This document shows positions 41,230 through 49,379 of a stretch of 64,000 nucleotides of DNA, one piece after another. How positions within the stretch are numbered: position 1 is the first letter of the stretch; every line of letters begins with the position of its first letter. The stretch comes from an uncultured Arthrobacter sp. (GTDB lineage: Bacteria > Actinomycetota > Actinomycetes > Actinomycetales > Micrococcaceae). The stretch covers positions 62,001 to 126,000 of the forward strand of contig NZ_CANLXP010000007.1 in assembly GCF_947495145.1 (NCBI RefSeq), read 5' to 3'. Below the pieces are notes generated by a model. The model searched no databases. It was not told the origin of the DNA and was given only the letters and a program-made list of their open reading frames with translations. The translations under genes were made by a program, and so were the position numbers.

Positions 41230-41802
41230 TCATGACGGCATTCCGCCGGAAACATAGCGGTGCGCCCACAGATCCCGCAGCAGCGCCACTTCGGCAAGAT
41301 GATGAATCATCTCGCGGTTGATGTGCTGAATCAGCGCAGCCATCGGAGCGTCCGCGAACGGGCCCTCCGCCGGTCCAACGGGCCGGTCCAGCTCCTCCAT
41401 CGACAGTGCGGACACCGACCTGGACCAGTGTGCATGCATGTGGTCCAGCTCTTCGAGCGCACCCCGTGCATTTCCCGGATATTCGTAGGTCTCATAACTG
41501 ACCGGCGCGCCCCCGAAATGTGATGCCAACCGCTCGCCCAGGACGCCGACCAGGATGTGGCCGAGCCGCCAGGCGATGGTGGTCATCGGAGCAGGCTCCG
41601 GTTCGGGAATGGCGAAATCGATGGTGAAGTCCCCGCTCCCGACCTGCAGCGGTGCTGTACCCGTGCCGCGTGGACGAATATTCCAGCAACCGGGGACGGG
41701 CTCCCAGAAGTATTCGTCATCGCTGAGACCATCAAGCCGCGGCCGGGCCTGGTTACCCCAGTGCCATTGCAACTGGTCCGTCAGTTCCTTGCCAATGTCC
41801 AT
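41230..41802 (-). CDS. DinB superfamily protein
   Basis: This 190-residue four-helix-bundle protein has the DinB/YfiT-type His positions: TIAWRLGHILVGV and REMIHHLAEVALLRDLW, which bind a divalent metal in the family. Members include thiol-dependent transferases and stress-induced proteins. The start is ATG at 41802 with a GGAAGGA Shine-Dalgarno; the open frame upstream lacks such a signal. It is divergent from a WYL-domain regulator, with a 19-bp palindrome between them. Confidence 0.82.
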   Translation of the reverse strand: MDIGKELTDQLQWHWGNQARPRLDGLSDDEYFWEPVPGCWNIRPRGTGTAPLQVGSGDFTIDFAIPEPEPAPMTTIAWRLGHILVGVLGERLASHFGGAPVSYETYEYPGNARGALEELDHMHAHWSRSVSALSMEELDRPVGPAEGPFADAPMAALIQHINREMIHHLAEVALLRDLWAHRYVSGGMPS

Positions 41803-41848
41803 TCTTGCTTCCTTCCCTCCTGAGGATGAGGAAAGTGTAGGAGCCATT

Positions 41849-41867
41849 GCGGACAGCATCTGTCCGC
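41849..41867. promoter_or_regulatory. 19-bp palindrome, candidate operator of the DinB/WYL pair
   Basis: The sequence gcggacag-cat-ctgtccgc is perfectly symmetric with 8-bp arms and lies between the starts of the DinB gene (41802, minus) and the WYL regulator (41889, plus). Such TGTCCGC/GCGGACA sites are what one expects of a dimeric HTH regulator acting on itself and its neighbour. Assignment to this regulator is inference. Confidence 0.6.
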
Positions 41868-41888
41868 GTTGATGGGTACCGTTGTTCC

Positions 41889-42845
41889 ATGTTGGAAACC
41901 TCGGCACGGCTGCTGCAGCTTCTCTCGCTGCTTCAGCTTCGGCGCGAATGGACCGGATCGGCGCTCGCCGAACGGATGTCCGTTACCGAGCGCACAGTGC
42001 GCAGGGACATCGGCAAGCTGCGTACGCTCGGATATCCAATTTCCGCCTCCCCCGGCATCGCCGGCGGTTACCAGCTGGGCGCAGGTGCCCAACTGCCTCC
42101 GCTGCTCCTCGATGACGATGAAGCCCTCGCCGTCGCGATCGGCTTGAGCGCCGTCACCGCGAGCCCGGTTTCAGGCCTCGGTGAAGCGTCGGTGCGTGCG
42201 CTCACAAAGCTTGAACAGGTCCTTCCGGGCAGGCTGCGACCAAAATTTGCCGGGCTGCGGACCGCCGTCACCCGCATGGCCGTCGCAAGCACACCGGTAA
42301 ACCCCGAAGTACTCACAGCGCTTTCGTCCGCCATCACGGAGCGGCGGGTGGTGGTCTTCAGGTATGCGCGGCAGGATGGCGAATCCTCCCGCAGGGTAGT
42401 CGAACCCGTGCGGCTGGTTGACACCGGGCGCCGATGGTATCTCGTTGCGTGGGACACCGCCCGGCAAGACTGGCGGACGTTCCGCGTGGATCGCTGCCAG
42501 AGCGTTCCCTCACCGCGGGACAGATTCGCCGCACGTCCGCTTCCCGCCAAAGACCTCGCCGCCTACGTGCAGAAGTCAATCACGCGCTCGCCGTACCGCC
42601 ACGACATCGTTGTGCGCATCGACGCCCCCGTTGCCGAGGTCAGCCCGATGGTCCCACCGAATATCGCCGAGCTGGAAGACGACTCTGGGTCCACCCTCAT
42701 GCGATTCGGTGCCGACTCGTTCGATTGGCCGCTGATGCACGTCGTGGCGCTCGGGTTCGAATTCGACATCATCGAGCCCCGGGAACTCCGGGAACATGCG
42801 GTCAGGGCTGCGGAGCGGTTATTCCGCGCAGCAGCAGGGCATTAG
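41889..42845 (+). CDS. WYL-domain HTH transcriptional regulator (YafY-type)
   Basis: This 318-residue regulator has an N-terminal winged HTH of the DeoR/HTH_11 type (LAERMSVTERTVRRDIGKLR, about 25-45) and a WYL domain (about 135-220: VVFRYARQDGES, RRVVEPVRLV, GRRWYLVAWD, FRVDR), with a C-terminal WCX extension. WYL domains sense ligands or nucleic acid. The start is ATG at 41889; there is no clear Shine-Dalgarno, so the mRNA may be leaderless. It probably controls the divergent DinB gene through the palindrome. Confidence 0.86.
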   Translation: MLETSARLLQLLSLLQLRREWTGSALAERMSVTERTVRRDIGKLRTLGYPISASPGIAGGYQLGAGAQLPPLLLDDDEALAVAIGLSAVTASPVSGLGEASVRALTKLEQVLPGRLRPKFAGLRTAVTRMAVASTPVNPEVLTALSSAITERRVVVFRYARQDGESSRRVVEPVRLVDTGRRWYLVAWDTARQDWRTFRVDRCQSVPSPRDRFAARPLPAKDLAAYVQKSITRSPYRHDIVVRIDAPVAEVSPMVPPNIAELEDDSGSTLMRFGADSFDWPLMHVVALGFEFDIIEPRELREHAVRAAERLFRAAAGH

Positions 42846-42943
42846 CCTCGGCGGCCGGCGGAGCGTGCAGCGGCTCGCCCCACCGCGTTGACCATCAGCG
42901 CTGCGTGTGAGCGGGGCAACGCCGAGTAAACTTTGAAGTAATC

Positions 42944-45900
42944 ATGTCGCTGACAATCACTTACCCTGCCCAACTCCCTGTCTCGGAACGGCGGGCGGAC
43001 ATCATGGCCGCCATCGCGGCTAACCAGGTCACCATCATCGCCGGCGAAACGGGCTCGGGAAAAACCACGCAGATTCCCAAGATGTGCCTGGAGCTCGGCC
43101 TCGGCCGGTCCGGGATGATCGGCCATACCCAGCCGCGCCGCCTCGCAGCCCGCACCGTCGCCGAACGCATCGCCGAGGAGCTGCAGGTGACACTTGGCGA
43201 GGAGGTGGGCTATCAGGTCCGGTTCACCGGCGAGGTAGGCCGGAGCACGCGCATCAAGCTGATGACGGACGGCATCCTGCTCGCCGAGATCCAGCATGAC
43301 AAGCTTCTGAAGAAGTACAGCACGATCATCATCGACGAGGCACACGAGCGCAGCCTCAACATCGATTTCATCCTGGGCTACCTCAAGCGCATCCTGCCCA
43401 AACGCCCTGACCTCAAACTCATCATCACCTCGGCCACCATTGATCCGGAACGCTTCGCGAACCACTTCGCTGCGGATGAGGCTGCTGCCCAGAAGCAGCC
43501 GGCGCCCATCATCGAGGTTTCCGGGCGCACCTTCCCTGTCGAGATCCGGTACCGGCCGCTCAGTCAGCCTGCCGATGACACAGCGACGGATTCAGACGAC
43601 GAACTCGAGGAGGACCGCGATCCAGTCGACGCCGTGTGCGACGCCGTCGATGAGCTTTCTCGGGAAGCTCCCGGTGACATTCTGGTCTTTTTCTCCGGCG
43701 AGCGCGAGATCCGCGATGCAGCGGATGCACTTCGTGCCCGGGTGCAGGGAAATCCGCGCTTGCGCGGAACGGAGATCCTGCCGCTCTTTGCGCGCTTGTC
43801 CCTGCAGGAGCAGCACCGGGTCTTCAGACCGGGTGGATCGGGGCAGCGCATAGTCCTTGCGACCAACGTAGCCGAAACGTCGTTGACCGTCCCCGGGATC
43901 AAGTACGTCATCGACACCGGAACGGCACGCATCTCCCGCTACTCACACCGCACCAAGGTGCAGCGTCTTCCGATCGAACGGGTATCGCAGGCATCCGCGA
44001 ACCAGCGATCGGGCCGGTGCGGCCGTGTGTCTGACGGCATCGCCATCCGCCTCTACTCGGAGGAGGACTTCGAATCCCGACCACCCTTCACTGATCCGGA
44101 GATCCTGCGGACCAACCTGGCGGCAGTCATTCTCCAGATGACAGCGATGGGGGTGACCCGCGGCCCAAAGGACGTCGCGGCTTTCCCATTCGTGGAGCCG
44201 CCGGATTCAAAAGCCATCAACGACGGCGTCACGCTGCTTCGCGAGCTCGGCGCTCTTACCGCGGACGGCGGAATTTCCCCGGTAGGCCGCCAGCTGGCCC
44301 AACTGCCCGTCGATCCGCGCCTCGGACGCATGATCGTTGAAGCCGGGCGCCGCGGCTGCGCCAAGGAGGTCATGGTCCTTGCTGCGGCCCTCACCATTCA
44401 GGATCCGAGGGAACGGCCGCAGCCTGACCAGGCGGCGAAGCTCCAGACCGCCACTGAGAAGCACCGCAGGTTTGCGGACGAGAAATCGGATTTCACCGGT
44501 TACCTGAATCTGTGGCGGTACCTCCAGGAACAGCAGAAGGAGCTGTCCTCCACCCAGTTCCGCAAACTGTGCCGGAACGAATTCATCAATTACCTGCGCG
44601 TGCGCGAATGGCAGGATCTCTTCGCCCAGCTGCGGCAGCTCGCCAAGCCGCTGGGAATCACTCTTTCTCCCAGCGAAGTGGATCCGGTGGCCCAGCACGA
44701 TGCGGTGCACATCAGCATGCTGTCCGGCCTGCTCAGCCACATTGGCCTGTATGACCAGCGCAAGCGTGAATATTCCGGTGCGCGCGGCACCCGGTTCGCC
44801 ATCTTCCCGGGCAGCGCCCTGTTCAAAAGGAACCCTGACTGGGTGATGGCGGCGGAGCTCGTGGAAACCTCCCGGCTGTGGGCCCGCGTGGTCGCCGCAT
44901 TTGATCCGCTCTGGGCCGAGGAAGTAGCTCCGGATCTGGTGAAGCGCAGCTACAGCGAGCCGCACTGGTCCCGCAAGATGGGTTCAGTGATGGCGTACGA
45001 GAAAGTCACCCTCTACGGTGTACCGATTGTTCCCCAGCGCCGCATCAACTATGGCCGCATCGACAGGGAACTGGCTCGGGAAATCTTCATCCGGCATGCG
45101 TTGGTGGAGGGCGACTGGCGCACCCATCACAAGTTCTTCCATCGCAACAAGGCGCGGATCGCGGAAATCGAAGAGATGGAAAACCGGCTGCGCCGCCGGG
45201 ATCTCATGGTCGACGACGAGACGCTGTTCTCCTTTTATGACGCCCGGGTGGGCCAGGACGTAGTGTCTGAACGCCATTTCGACAGGTGGTGGAAGCTGAC
45301 CCGGCAGGACTCCCCCGAACTGCTTGACTTCAAGCCGGAGGAACTGCTCAGCCGGGACGCCGAGCTGGACGAAAACGCGTTTCCCAGAATCTGGCGCCAG
45401 CAGGGATTCGAACTGCCCCTGAGCTATGAGTTCTCACCCAACGTCCCCGGCGCCTCGGACGGCGTGACTGTACAGGTCCCGATACTGTTCCTGAATCAGC
45501 TGGAAGCGGCGCCCTTCCAATGGCAGATTCCGGGGCTGCGCGTGGAGTTGGTCACGGCGCTGATCAAGTCCCTGCCCAAGCAGATCCGCAAAAACTTCAT
45601 TCCCGCACCGGACGTCGCCCGGAGCGCCGTTCATGCCCTGAACGCGGATTTTGACCCTGCCCATGACGAACTTGAGCCTTCCCTGGAACTGGCCTTGCGA
45701 AGACTGAAGGGACATATCATTCCGCCCGGTTCCTGGAACCGGGATAACCTTCCGCCGCACCTGCAGATGACCTATCAGGTGGTGGACGCGAACGGTCGGA
45801 TCCTGGATGAGGACAAGGACCTTCCCGCTCTGCAGGATCGGCTCGCCCCGCTGACCAGGCGCGCGATTGCCGAATCCCTGGGCGCCACGCCGGGCTCCGT

Positions 45901-46846
45901 ACAGCAGATCAGCAAGGCGGCCGGTCGGAAGCAACCGGCTCCGCCGCCGTTGTCGTCGGAGTCCGCTCCCGGCATCAAGGAAGTCAGCGGCGCAACCGCG
46001 TGGACCTTCGGCGCTATCCCGCATGAAGTTTCCCGGATCGTGGGGGGTCACCGGGTAACCGGCTATCCCGCGCTCGTGGACGAACAGAACGCCGTGGGGC
46101 TCCGGGTCTTTCCCAACCCGGCCGAACAGGTCGCCGCCATGCGTACAGGCGTCATCCGGCTGCTTGCGTTGCGGGTACCCAGCCCGGCGCGGTATGTCCT
46201 TGAGCATCTGAGCAATTCGGAGAAACTGACCTTCAGCCAGAACCCCCACGGCAGCGTCGCTGCGTTGATCGAGGACTGCTCCATCGCGGCGATCGACAAG
46301 CTCACGCCCGAGCAGCTTCCATGGACGGCGGAAGAGTTCGACGGGCTGTACGAGACCGTCCGCGCCGAACTCATCGATACGGTGTTCACCGTCACGGCAA
46401 CGGTTGAGAAAATCCTGGCCAGCGCCCGCAGGATTGAAAAACGGCTGAAAGGCGCTACGAGCCTGGCGCTCATCACCGCGCTCAACGACATAAAGAGCCA
46501 GCTTGAGCAGCTCGTCTTCCCAGGTTTTGTTGCAACGACCGGATACGCGCAACTGGCCCATCTCCCCCGGTACCTTGCCGGCATGGAAAGGCGGCTCGAG
46601 AAACTGGAGACCAACGTCCAGCGCGACGGCGTGAACACTGCAGTGGTGCAGCGCCTTGAAGACGAGTACGACGACGCCGTAGCCGCCGTCGCCCCGCAGG
46701 GACGGCCGGTGCCGCCAGCGTTACGGCGTGTCCGCTGGATGCTTGAAGAACTACGGATCAGCCTGTTTGCACAGGAGCTCGGAACCGCCTACTCGGTTTC
46801 CGAGAAACGGATCAGGACAGCTCTGGGAGAAGCACTGGCCGCCTGA
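42944..46846 (+). CDS. hrpA: ATP-dependent RNA helicase HrpA
   Basis: This 1300-residue DEAH-box RNA helicase has motif I AGETGSGKTTQIPK, Ia TQPRRLAART, II IIIDEAHERSLN, III ITSATIDPERF, V VLATNVAETSLTVPG and VI QRSGRCGRV, followed by HA2 and OB-fold domains and the long HrpA-specific C-terminal half (DUF3418). It is the full length of the family. HrpA resolves stalled ribosomes or mRNA structure in E. coli. The gene stands alone; its stop is 1 bp from the stop of the convergent HIT gene. Confidence 0.94.
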   Translation: MSLTITYPAQLPVSERRADIMAAIAANQVTIIAGETGSGKTTQIPKMCLELGLGRSGMIGHTQPRRLAARTVAERIAEELQVTLGEEVGYQVRFTGEVGRSTRIKLMTDGILLAEIQHDKLLKKYSTIIIDEAHERSLNIDFILGYLKRILPKRPDLKLIITSATIDPERFANHFAADEAAAQKQPAPIIEVSGRTFPVEIRYRPLSQPADDTATDSDDELEEDRDPVDAVCDAVDELSREAPGDILVFFSGEREIRDAADALRARVQGNPRLRGTEILPLFARLSLQEQHRVFRPGGSGQRIVLATNVAETSLTVPGIKYVIDTGTARISRYSHRTKVQRLPIERVSQASANQRSGRCGRVSDGIAIRLYSEEDFESRPPFTDPEILRTNLAAVILQMTAMGVTRGPKDVAAFPFVEPPDSKAINDGVTLLRELGALTADGGISPVGRQLAQLPVDPRLGRMIVEAGRRGCAKEVMVLAAALTIQDPRERPQPDQAAKLQTATEKHRRFADEKSDFTGYLNLWRYLQEQQKELSSTQFRKLCRNEFINYLRVREWQDLFAQLRQLAKPLGITLSPSEVDPVAQHDAVHISMLSGLLSHIGLYDQRKREYSGARGTRFAIFPGSALFKRNPDWVMAAELVETSRLWARVVAAFDPLWAEEVAPDLVKRSYSEPHWSRKMGSVMAYEKVTLYGVPIVPQRRINYGRIDRELAREIFIRHALVEGDWRTHHKFFHRNKARIAEIEEMENRLRRRDLMVDDETLFSFYDARVGQDVVSERHFDRWWKLTRQDSPELLDFKPEELLSRDAELDENAFPRIWRQQGFELPLSYEFSPNVPGASDGVTVQVPILFLNQLEAAPFQWQIPGLRVELVTALIKSLPKQIRKNFIPAPDVARSAVHALNADFDPAHDELEPSLELALRRLKGHIIPPGSWNRDNLPPHLQMTYQVVDANGRILDEDKDLPALQDRLAPLTRRAIAESLGATPGSVQQISKAAGRKQPAPPPLSSESAPGIKEVSGATAWTFGAIPHEVSRIVGGHRVTGYPALVDEQNAVGLRVFPNPAEQVAAMRTGVIRLLALRVPSPARYVLEHLSNSEKLTFSQNPHGSVAALIEDCSIAAIDKLTPEQLPWTAEEFDGLYETVRAELIDTVFTVTATVEKILASARRIEKRLKGATSLALITALNDIKSQLEQLVFPGFVATTGYAQLAHLPRYLAGMERRLEKLETNVQRDGVNTAVVQRLEDEYDDAVAAVAPQGRPVPPALRRVRWMLEELRISLFAQELGTAYSVSEKRIRTALGEALAA

Positions 46847-46847
46847 G

Positions 46848-47273
46848 TCAGTCAGGAACGTTCTCGCCGAACCCTGCACTGCGCAGGGCAGCCCGAAGCC
46901 GTTCTGCGTTCTCGTCGAGCTTCTCCGGATCCGGGTTCGAATCGATGTTGTGGACATCGAAGTCAGCAGGGCTTTGCGTCGGCCAGATGTGGACGTGTAC
47001 GTGGGGAACTTCGTAGCCCTCCATCAGAACTCCGATGCGCCTCGCATCGAACTCCTTCTCCTGAACCCTGGCAATTTGTTGTGCCACCCGCATGACCTTG
47101 CCGAGGAGGTCCGGCTCGAGATCAATCCAGTGGGCTACCTCACGGCGGGGAACGACCATCAGGTGCCCGTCGGTAATCGGTTCGATGGTCAAGAAGGCCA
47201 CCACGTCCTCGTCCTTCCAGACGAAGCGGCCGGGTATCTCGCCGGCGATGATCCTGGTGAAGATCGTGCTCAT
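46848..47273 (-). CDS. HIT family nucleotide hydrolase
   Basis: The 141-residue product has the histidine triad HVHVHIWP with catalytic His near residue 95 and the N-terminal MSTIFTRIIAGEIPGRFVW typical of Hint/HIT hydrolases. It should hydrolyse AMP-linked substrates such as aminoacyl-AMP or AMP-lysine. The start overlaps the end of the alcohol dehydrogenase gene by 4 bp (ATGA), indicating one transcript. Confidence 0.9.
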   Translation of the reverse strand: MSTIFTRIIAGEIPGRFVWKDEDVVAFLTIEPITDGHLMVVPRREVAHWIDLEPDLLGKVMRVAQQIARVQEKEFDARRIGVLMEGYEVPHVHVHIWPTQSPADFDVHNIDSNPDPEKLDENAERLRAALRSAGFGENVPD

Positions 47274-48331
47274 AGGTACTCCTTAAGTGAGCTGACGTCG
47301 AGAACGAACCGGTACTTCACATCGCCTGCAACCATGCGGTCGTAGGCCGAGTTGAGCTGGTCGGCGGTGACCAACTCGATATCCGACACCACTGAATGCT
47401 CTGCACAGAAATCGAGCATCTCCTGCGTTTCCGCGATGCCACCGATGAGCGAGCCGGCGTACGTGCGCCGTTTGCGGATCAGCAGGCCGGGGTCAACGGC
47501 CGGCATCGGGTCTGCAGGCAAGCCGAGCTGAAACAACGCTCCGTCGAGCCGGAGGGTGCGAATCAGCTGATTGAGGTCATGCGGCGCTGCCACCGTGTCG
47601 ATGACGATGTCCAGCGTGTTCGCGGCGGCTTCCATGGCGTCAGCATCCCTGGAAATCACCACGTGGTCTGCGCCCAGCTGGCGCGCGGCGTCCACCTTGC
47701 CGGCGGAAGTGGTGAACACCGTCACCTCGGCTCCCATAGCTTTGGCGATCTTCACAGCCATATGGCCCAGGCCGCCCAGTCCGACGACCCCGACCGCGTC
47801 CCCTTTCTCCACTCCGAAGTGATTGAGCGGGGAGAACGTTGTGATGCCGGCGCACAGCAGCGGCGCGGCCGCCGCCGGATCCAGACTCTCCGGTATCCGG
47901 AGAATGTATCCTTCATTCACAACAATCGAGGTTGAGTAGCCGCCCTGGGTGACTTCGCCGTCGTGCCTGCGGTCGGGTGTGCCGTAGGTGCCGGTCATCC
48001 CGTTCTCGCAGTACTGTTCCAGGCCGTTCGCGCAGCTTTCGCACGCCCGGCAGGAGTCCACCATGCAGCCGACTCCCACCCTGTCTCCGACAGCGAAGGA
48101 GTTCACGGACTCCCCCACCCGGGTAACCCGGCCGACAATCTCATGGCCGGGCACCAGCGGATAGCGGGTAGTACCCCATTCGCTCCGGGTCGCATGGACG
48201 TCCGAGTGGCACAGTCCGCAGTATTCGATGGCGATCTCGACGTCGTCGTGCTCCGGTTCCCTACGTTCAACGGTTGCGCGCCCCAACCCGCTGGACGCCG
48301 AGGTGGCGGCATAGGCAAATGCAGTGGTCAT
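47270..48331 (-). CDS. zinc-dependent NAD(P) alcohol dehydrogenase, YahK/CAD-like
   Basis: This 353-residue MDR enzyme has catalytic-zinc ligands in YCGLCHSDVH and PGHEIVG, the structural zinc Cys set in CRACESCANGLEQYC, and the cofactor fold VGVVGLGGLGHMAVKIA. The layout matches NADP-dependent aldehyde reductases such as YahK and cinnamyl alcohol dehydrogenases. I start it at ATG 48331 (MTTAFAYAATS) with GAGAG upstream. It is followed by the HIT gene in one operon. Confidence 0.88.
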   Translation of the reverse strand: MTTAFAYAATSASSGLGRATVERREPEHDDVEIAIEYCGLCHSDVHATRSEWGTTRYPLVPGHEIVGRVTRVGESVNSFAVGDRVGVGCMVDSCRACESCANGLEQYCENGMTGTYGTPDRRHDGEVTQGGYSTSIVVNEGYILRIPESLDPAAAAPLLCAGITTFSPLNHFGVEKGDAVGVVGLGGLGHMAVKIAKAMGAEVTVFTTSAGKVDAARQLGADHVVISRDADAMEAAANTLDIVIDTVAAPHDLNQLIRTLRLDGALFQLGLPADPMPAVDPGLLIRKRRTYAGSLIGGIAETQEMLDFCAEHSVVSDIELVTADQLNSAYDRMVAGDVKYRFVLDVSSLKEYL

Positions 48332-48384
48332 AACCGTTACTCTCTCATGACGGAACTGAGCCAACCCACACCGCCCGGCGTAGG

Positions 48385-49218
48385 TCAGGGACCCGTCGCC
48401 ACCGGCAGATCCGCACGCTGGGACCACTGTGACCACGATCCCGGATACAGGGCCGCCGAAAAGCCGGCAACCTCAAGAGCAGCAATCTCGTGAGCAGCCG
48501 TGATACCGGATCCGCAGTACACGGCGACGTCTGCAGTATCTGTAATACCGAGTGCAGCGAAGCGCCGGCGCAGTTCCGCCGGCGGCAGGAACGTCTCCTC
48601 CGGTGTGAGGTTGTCCGAGGTGGGTGCGCTCGCCGCGCCTGGTATGTGTCCGGCCTTCGGGTCGATCGGCTCGGTGTCACCGCGGTAGCGCTCCGCCGCC
48701 CGGGCATCGAGCAGGACGCCGTTTCGCGCCAGGGTGAGAACGCCGTCGACCGTCGTCAGGACAGGCATGTGTCCGGAGCTGAGGTTTACTTCGCCCAGGC
48801 AGTGCTGCTCCTCGCCGCGCTCCGTCTCGTAGCCGGCTGCCTGCCACGCACTCAGTCCGCCGTCGAGCAGGTGGACGCTGGTGAGTCCTGCGTCGCGAAG
48901 CAGCCACCAGAGGCGTGCTGCCGACAGATTGCCCGTGTCGTCATAGGCAACGACTACATCGCCGTCGTTGATGCCCCATTGTCGGGCCGCCTCCTCGAGC
49001 GCCGCCGGTTCCGGCAGCGGGTGCCGTCCCTCCACTGCGGATGGATGCGAGCACAACTGCGTTTCAAGGTCAACGTAGACGGCACCTGGAATATGAGCTG
49101 ATCGGTACTGCTCGTGGCCGTGGGGGTTGCCCAGCGCCCAGCGAACATCCAGCAGGACGGTCTGCTGACCGGAGGTCATCCGGTTCCGCAGCGCCTGCAC
49201 GTCCATCAGAGTCTCCAT
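48385..49218 (-). CDS. thiosulfate/3-mercaptopyruvate sulfurtransferase (rhodanese)
   Basis: This 277-residue enzyme has two rhodanese domains. The C-terminal one carries the active site in VYCGSGITAAHEIAAL, a CGSGxT loop that favours 3-mercaptopyruvate-type or mixed specificity, and the N-terminal one (LLDVRWALG, HIPGAVYVDLE) is inactive. The start ATG at 49218 has AAGGAG at 6 bp. It lies upstream of the alcohol dehydrogenase on the same strand, 53 bp apart. A palindrome lies just upstream of its ribosome binding site. Confidence 0.9.
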   Translation of the reverse strand: METLMDVQALRNRMTSGQQTVLLDVRWALGNPHGHEQYRSAHIPGAVYVDLETQLCSHPSAVEGRHPLPEPAALEEAARQWGINDGDVVVAYDDTGNLSAARLWWLLRDAGLTSVHLLDGGLSAWQAAGYETERGEEQHCLGEVNLSSGHMPVLTTVDGVLTLARNGVLLDARAAERYRGDTEPIDPKAGHIPGAASAPTSDNLTPEETFLPPAELRRRFAALGITDTADVAVYCGSGITAAHEIAALEVAGFSAALYPGSWSQWSQRADLPVATGP

Positions 49219-49237
49219 GAGGATCTCCTTAGAAAGT

Positions 49238-49260
49238 GTGACCGGTGGCACACCGGTCAC
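49238..49260. promoter_or_regulatory. 23-bp palindrome upstream of the rhodanese gene
   Basis: The arms gtgaccggt (49238-49246) and accggtcac (49252-49260) match perfectly around ggcac. It lies about 20 bp upstream of the sulfurtransferase start on the minus strand, in the region shared with the divergent PhoD-like gene. It may be an operator or a 5' UTR hairpin. Confidence 0.5.
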
Positions 49261-49379
49261 GGGTGTGAGCCAAGTTCACCACAGCTCCGCTCTCCCATCC
49301 AAGCCGGCGATCGGCAGCCCTGCGGCGGCAGACTTCCATCCCTCTGGCCCTCCACTGCACGAGGGGGTAAAACAGGACA

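Noticed and set aside
42842-43465. 207-codon minus-strand frame at the 5' end of hrpA
   Set aside because: Antisense to the helicase motifs of hrpA, with no domain of its own.
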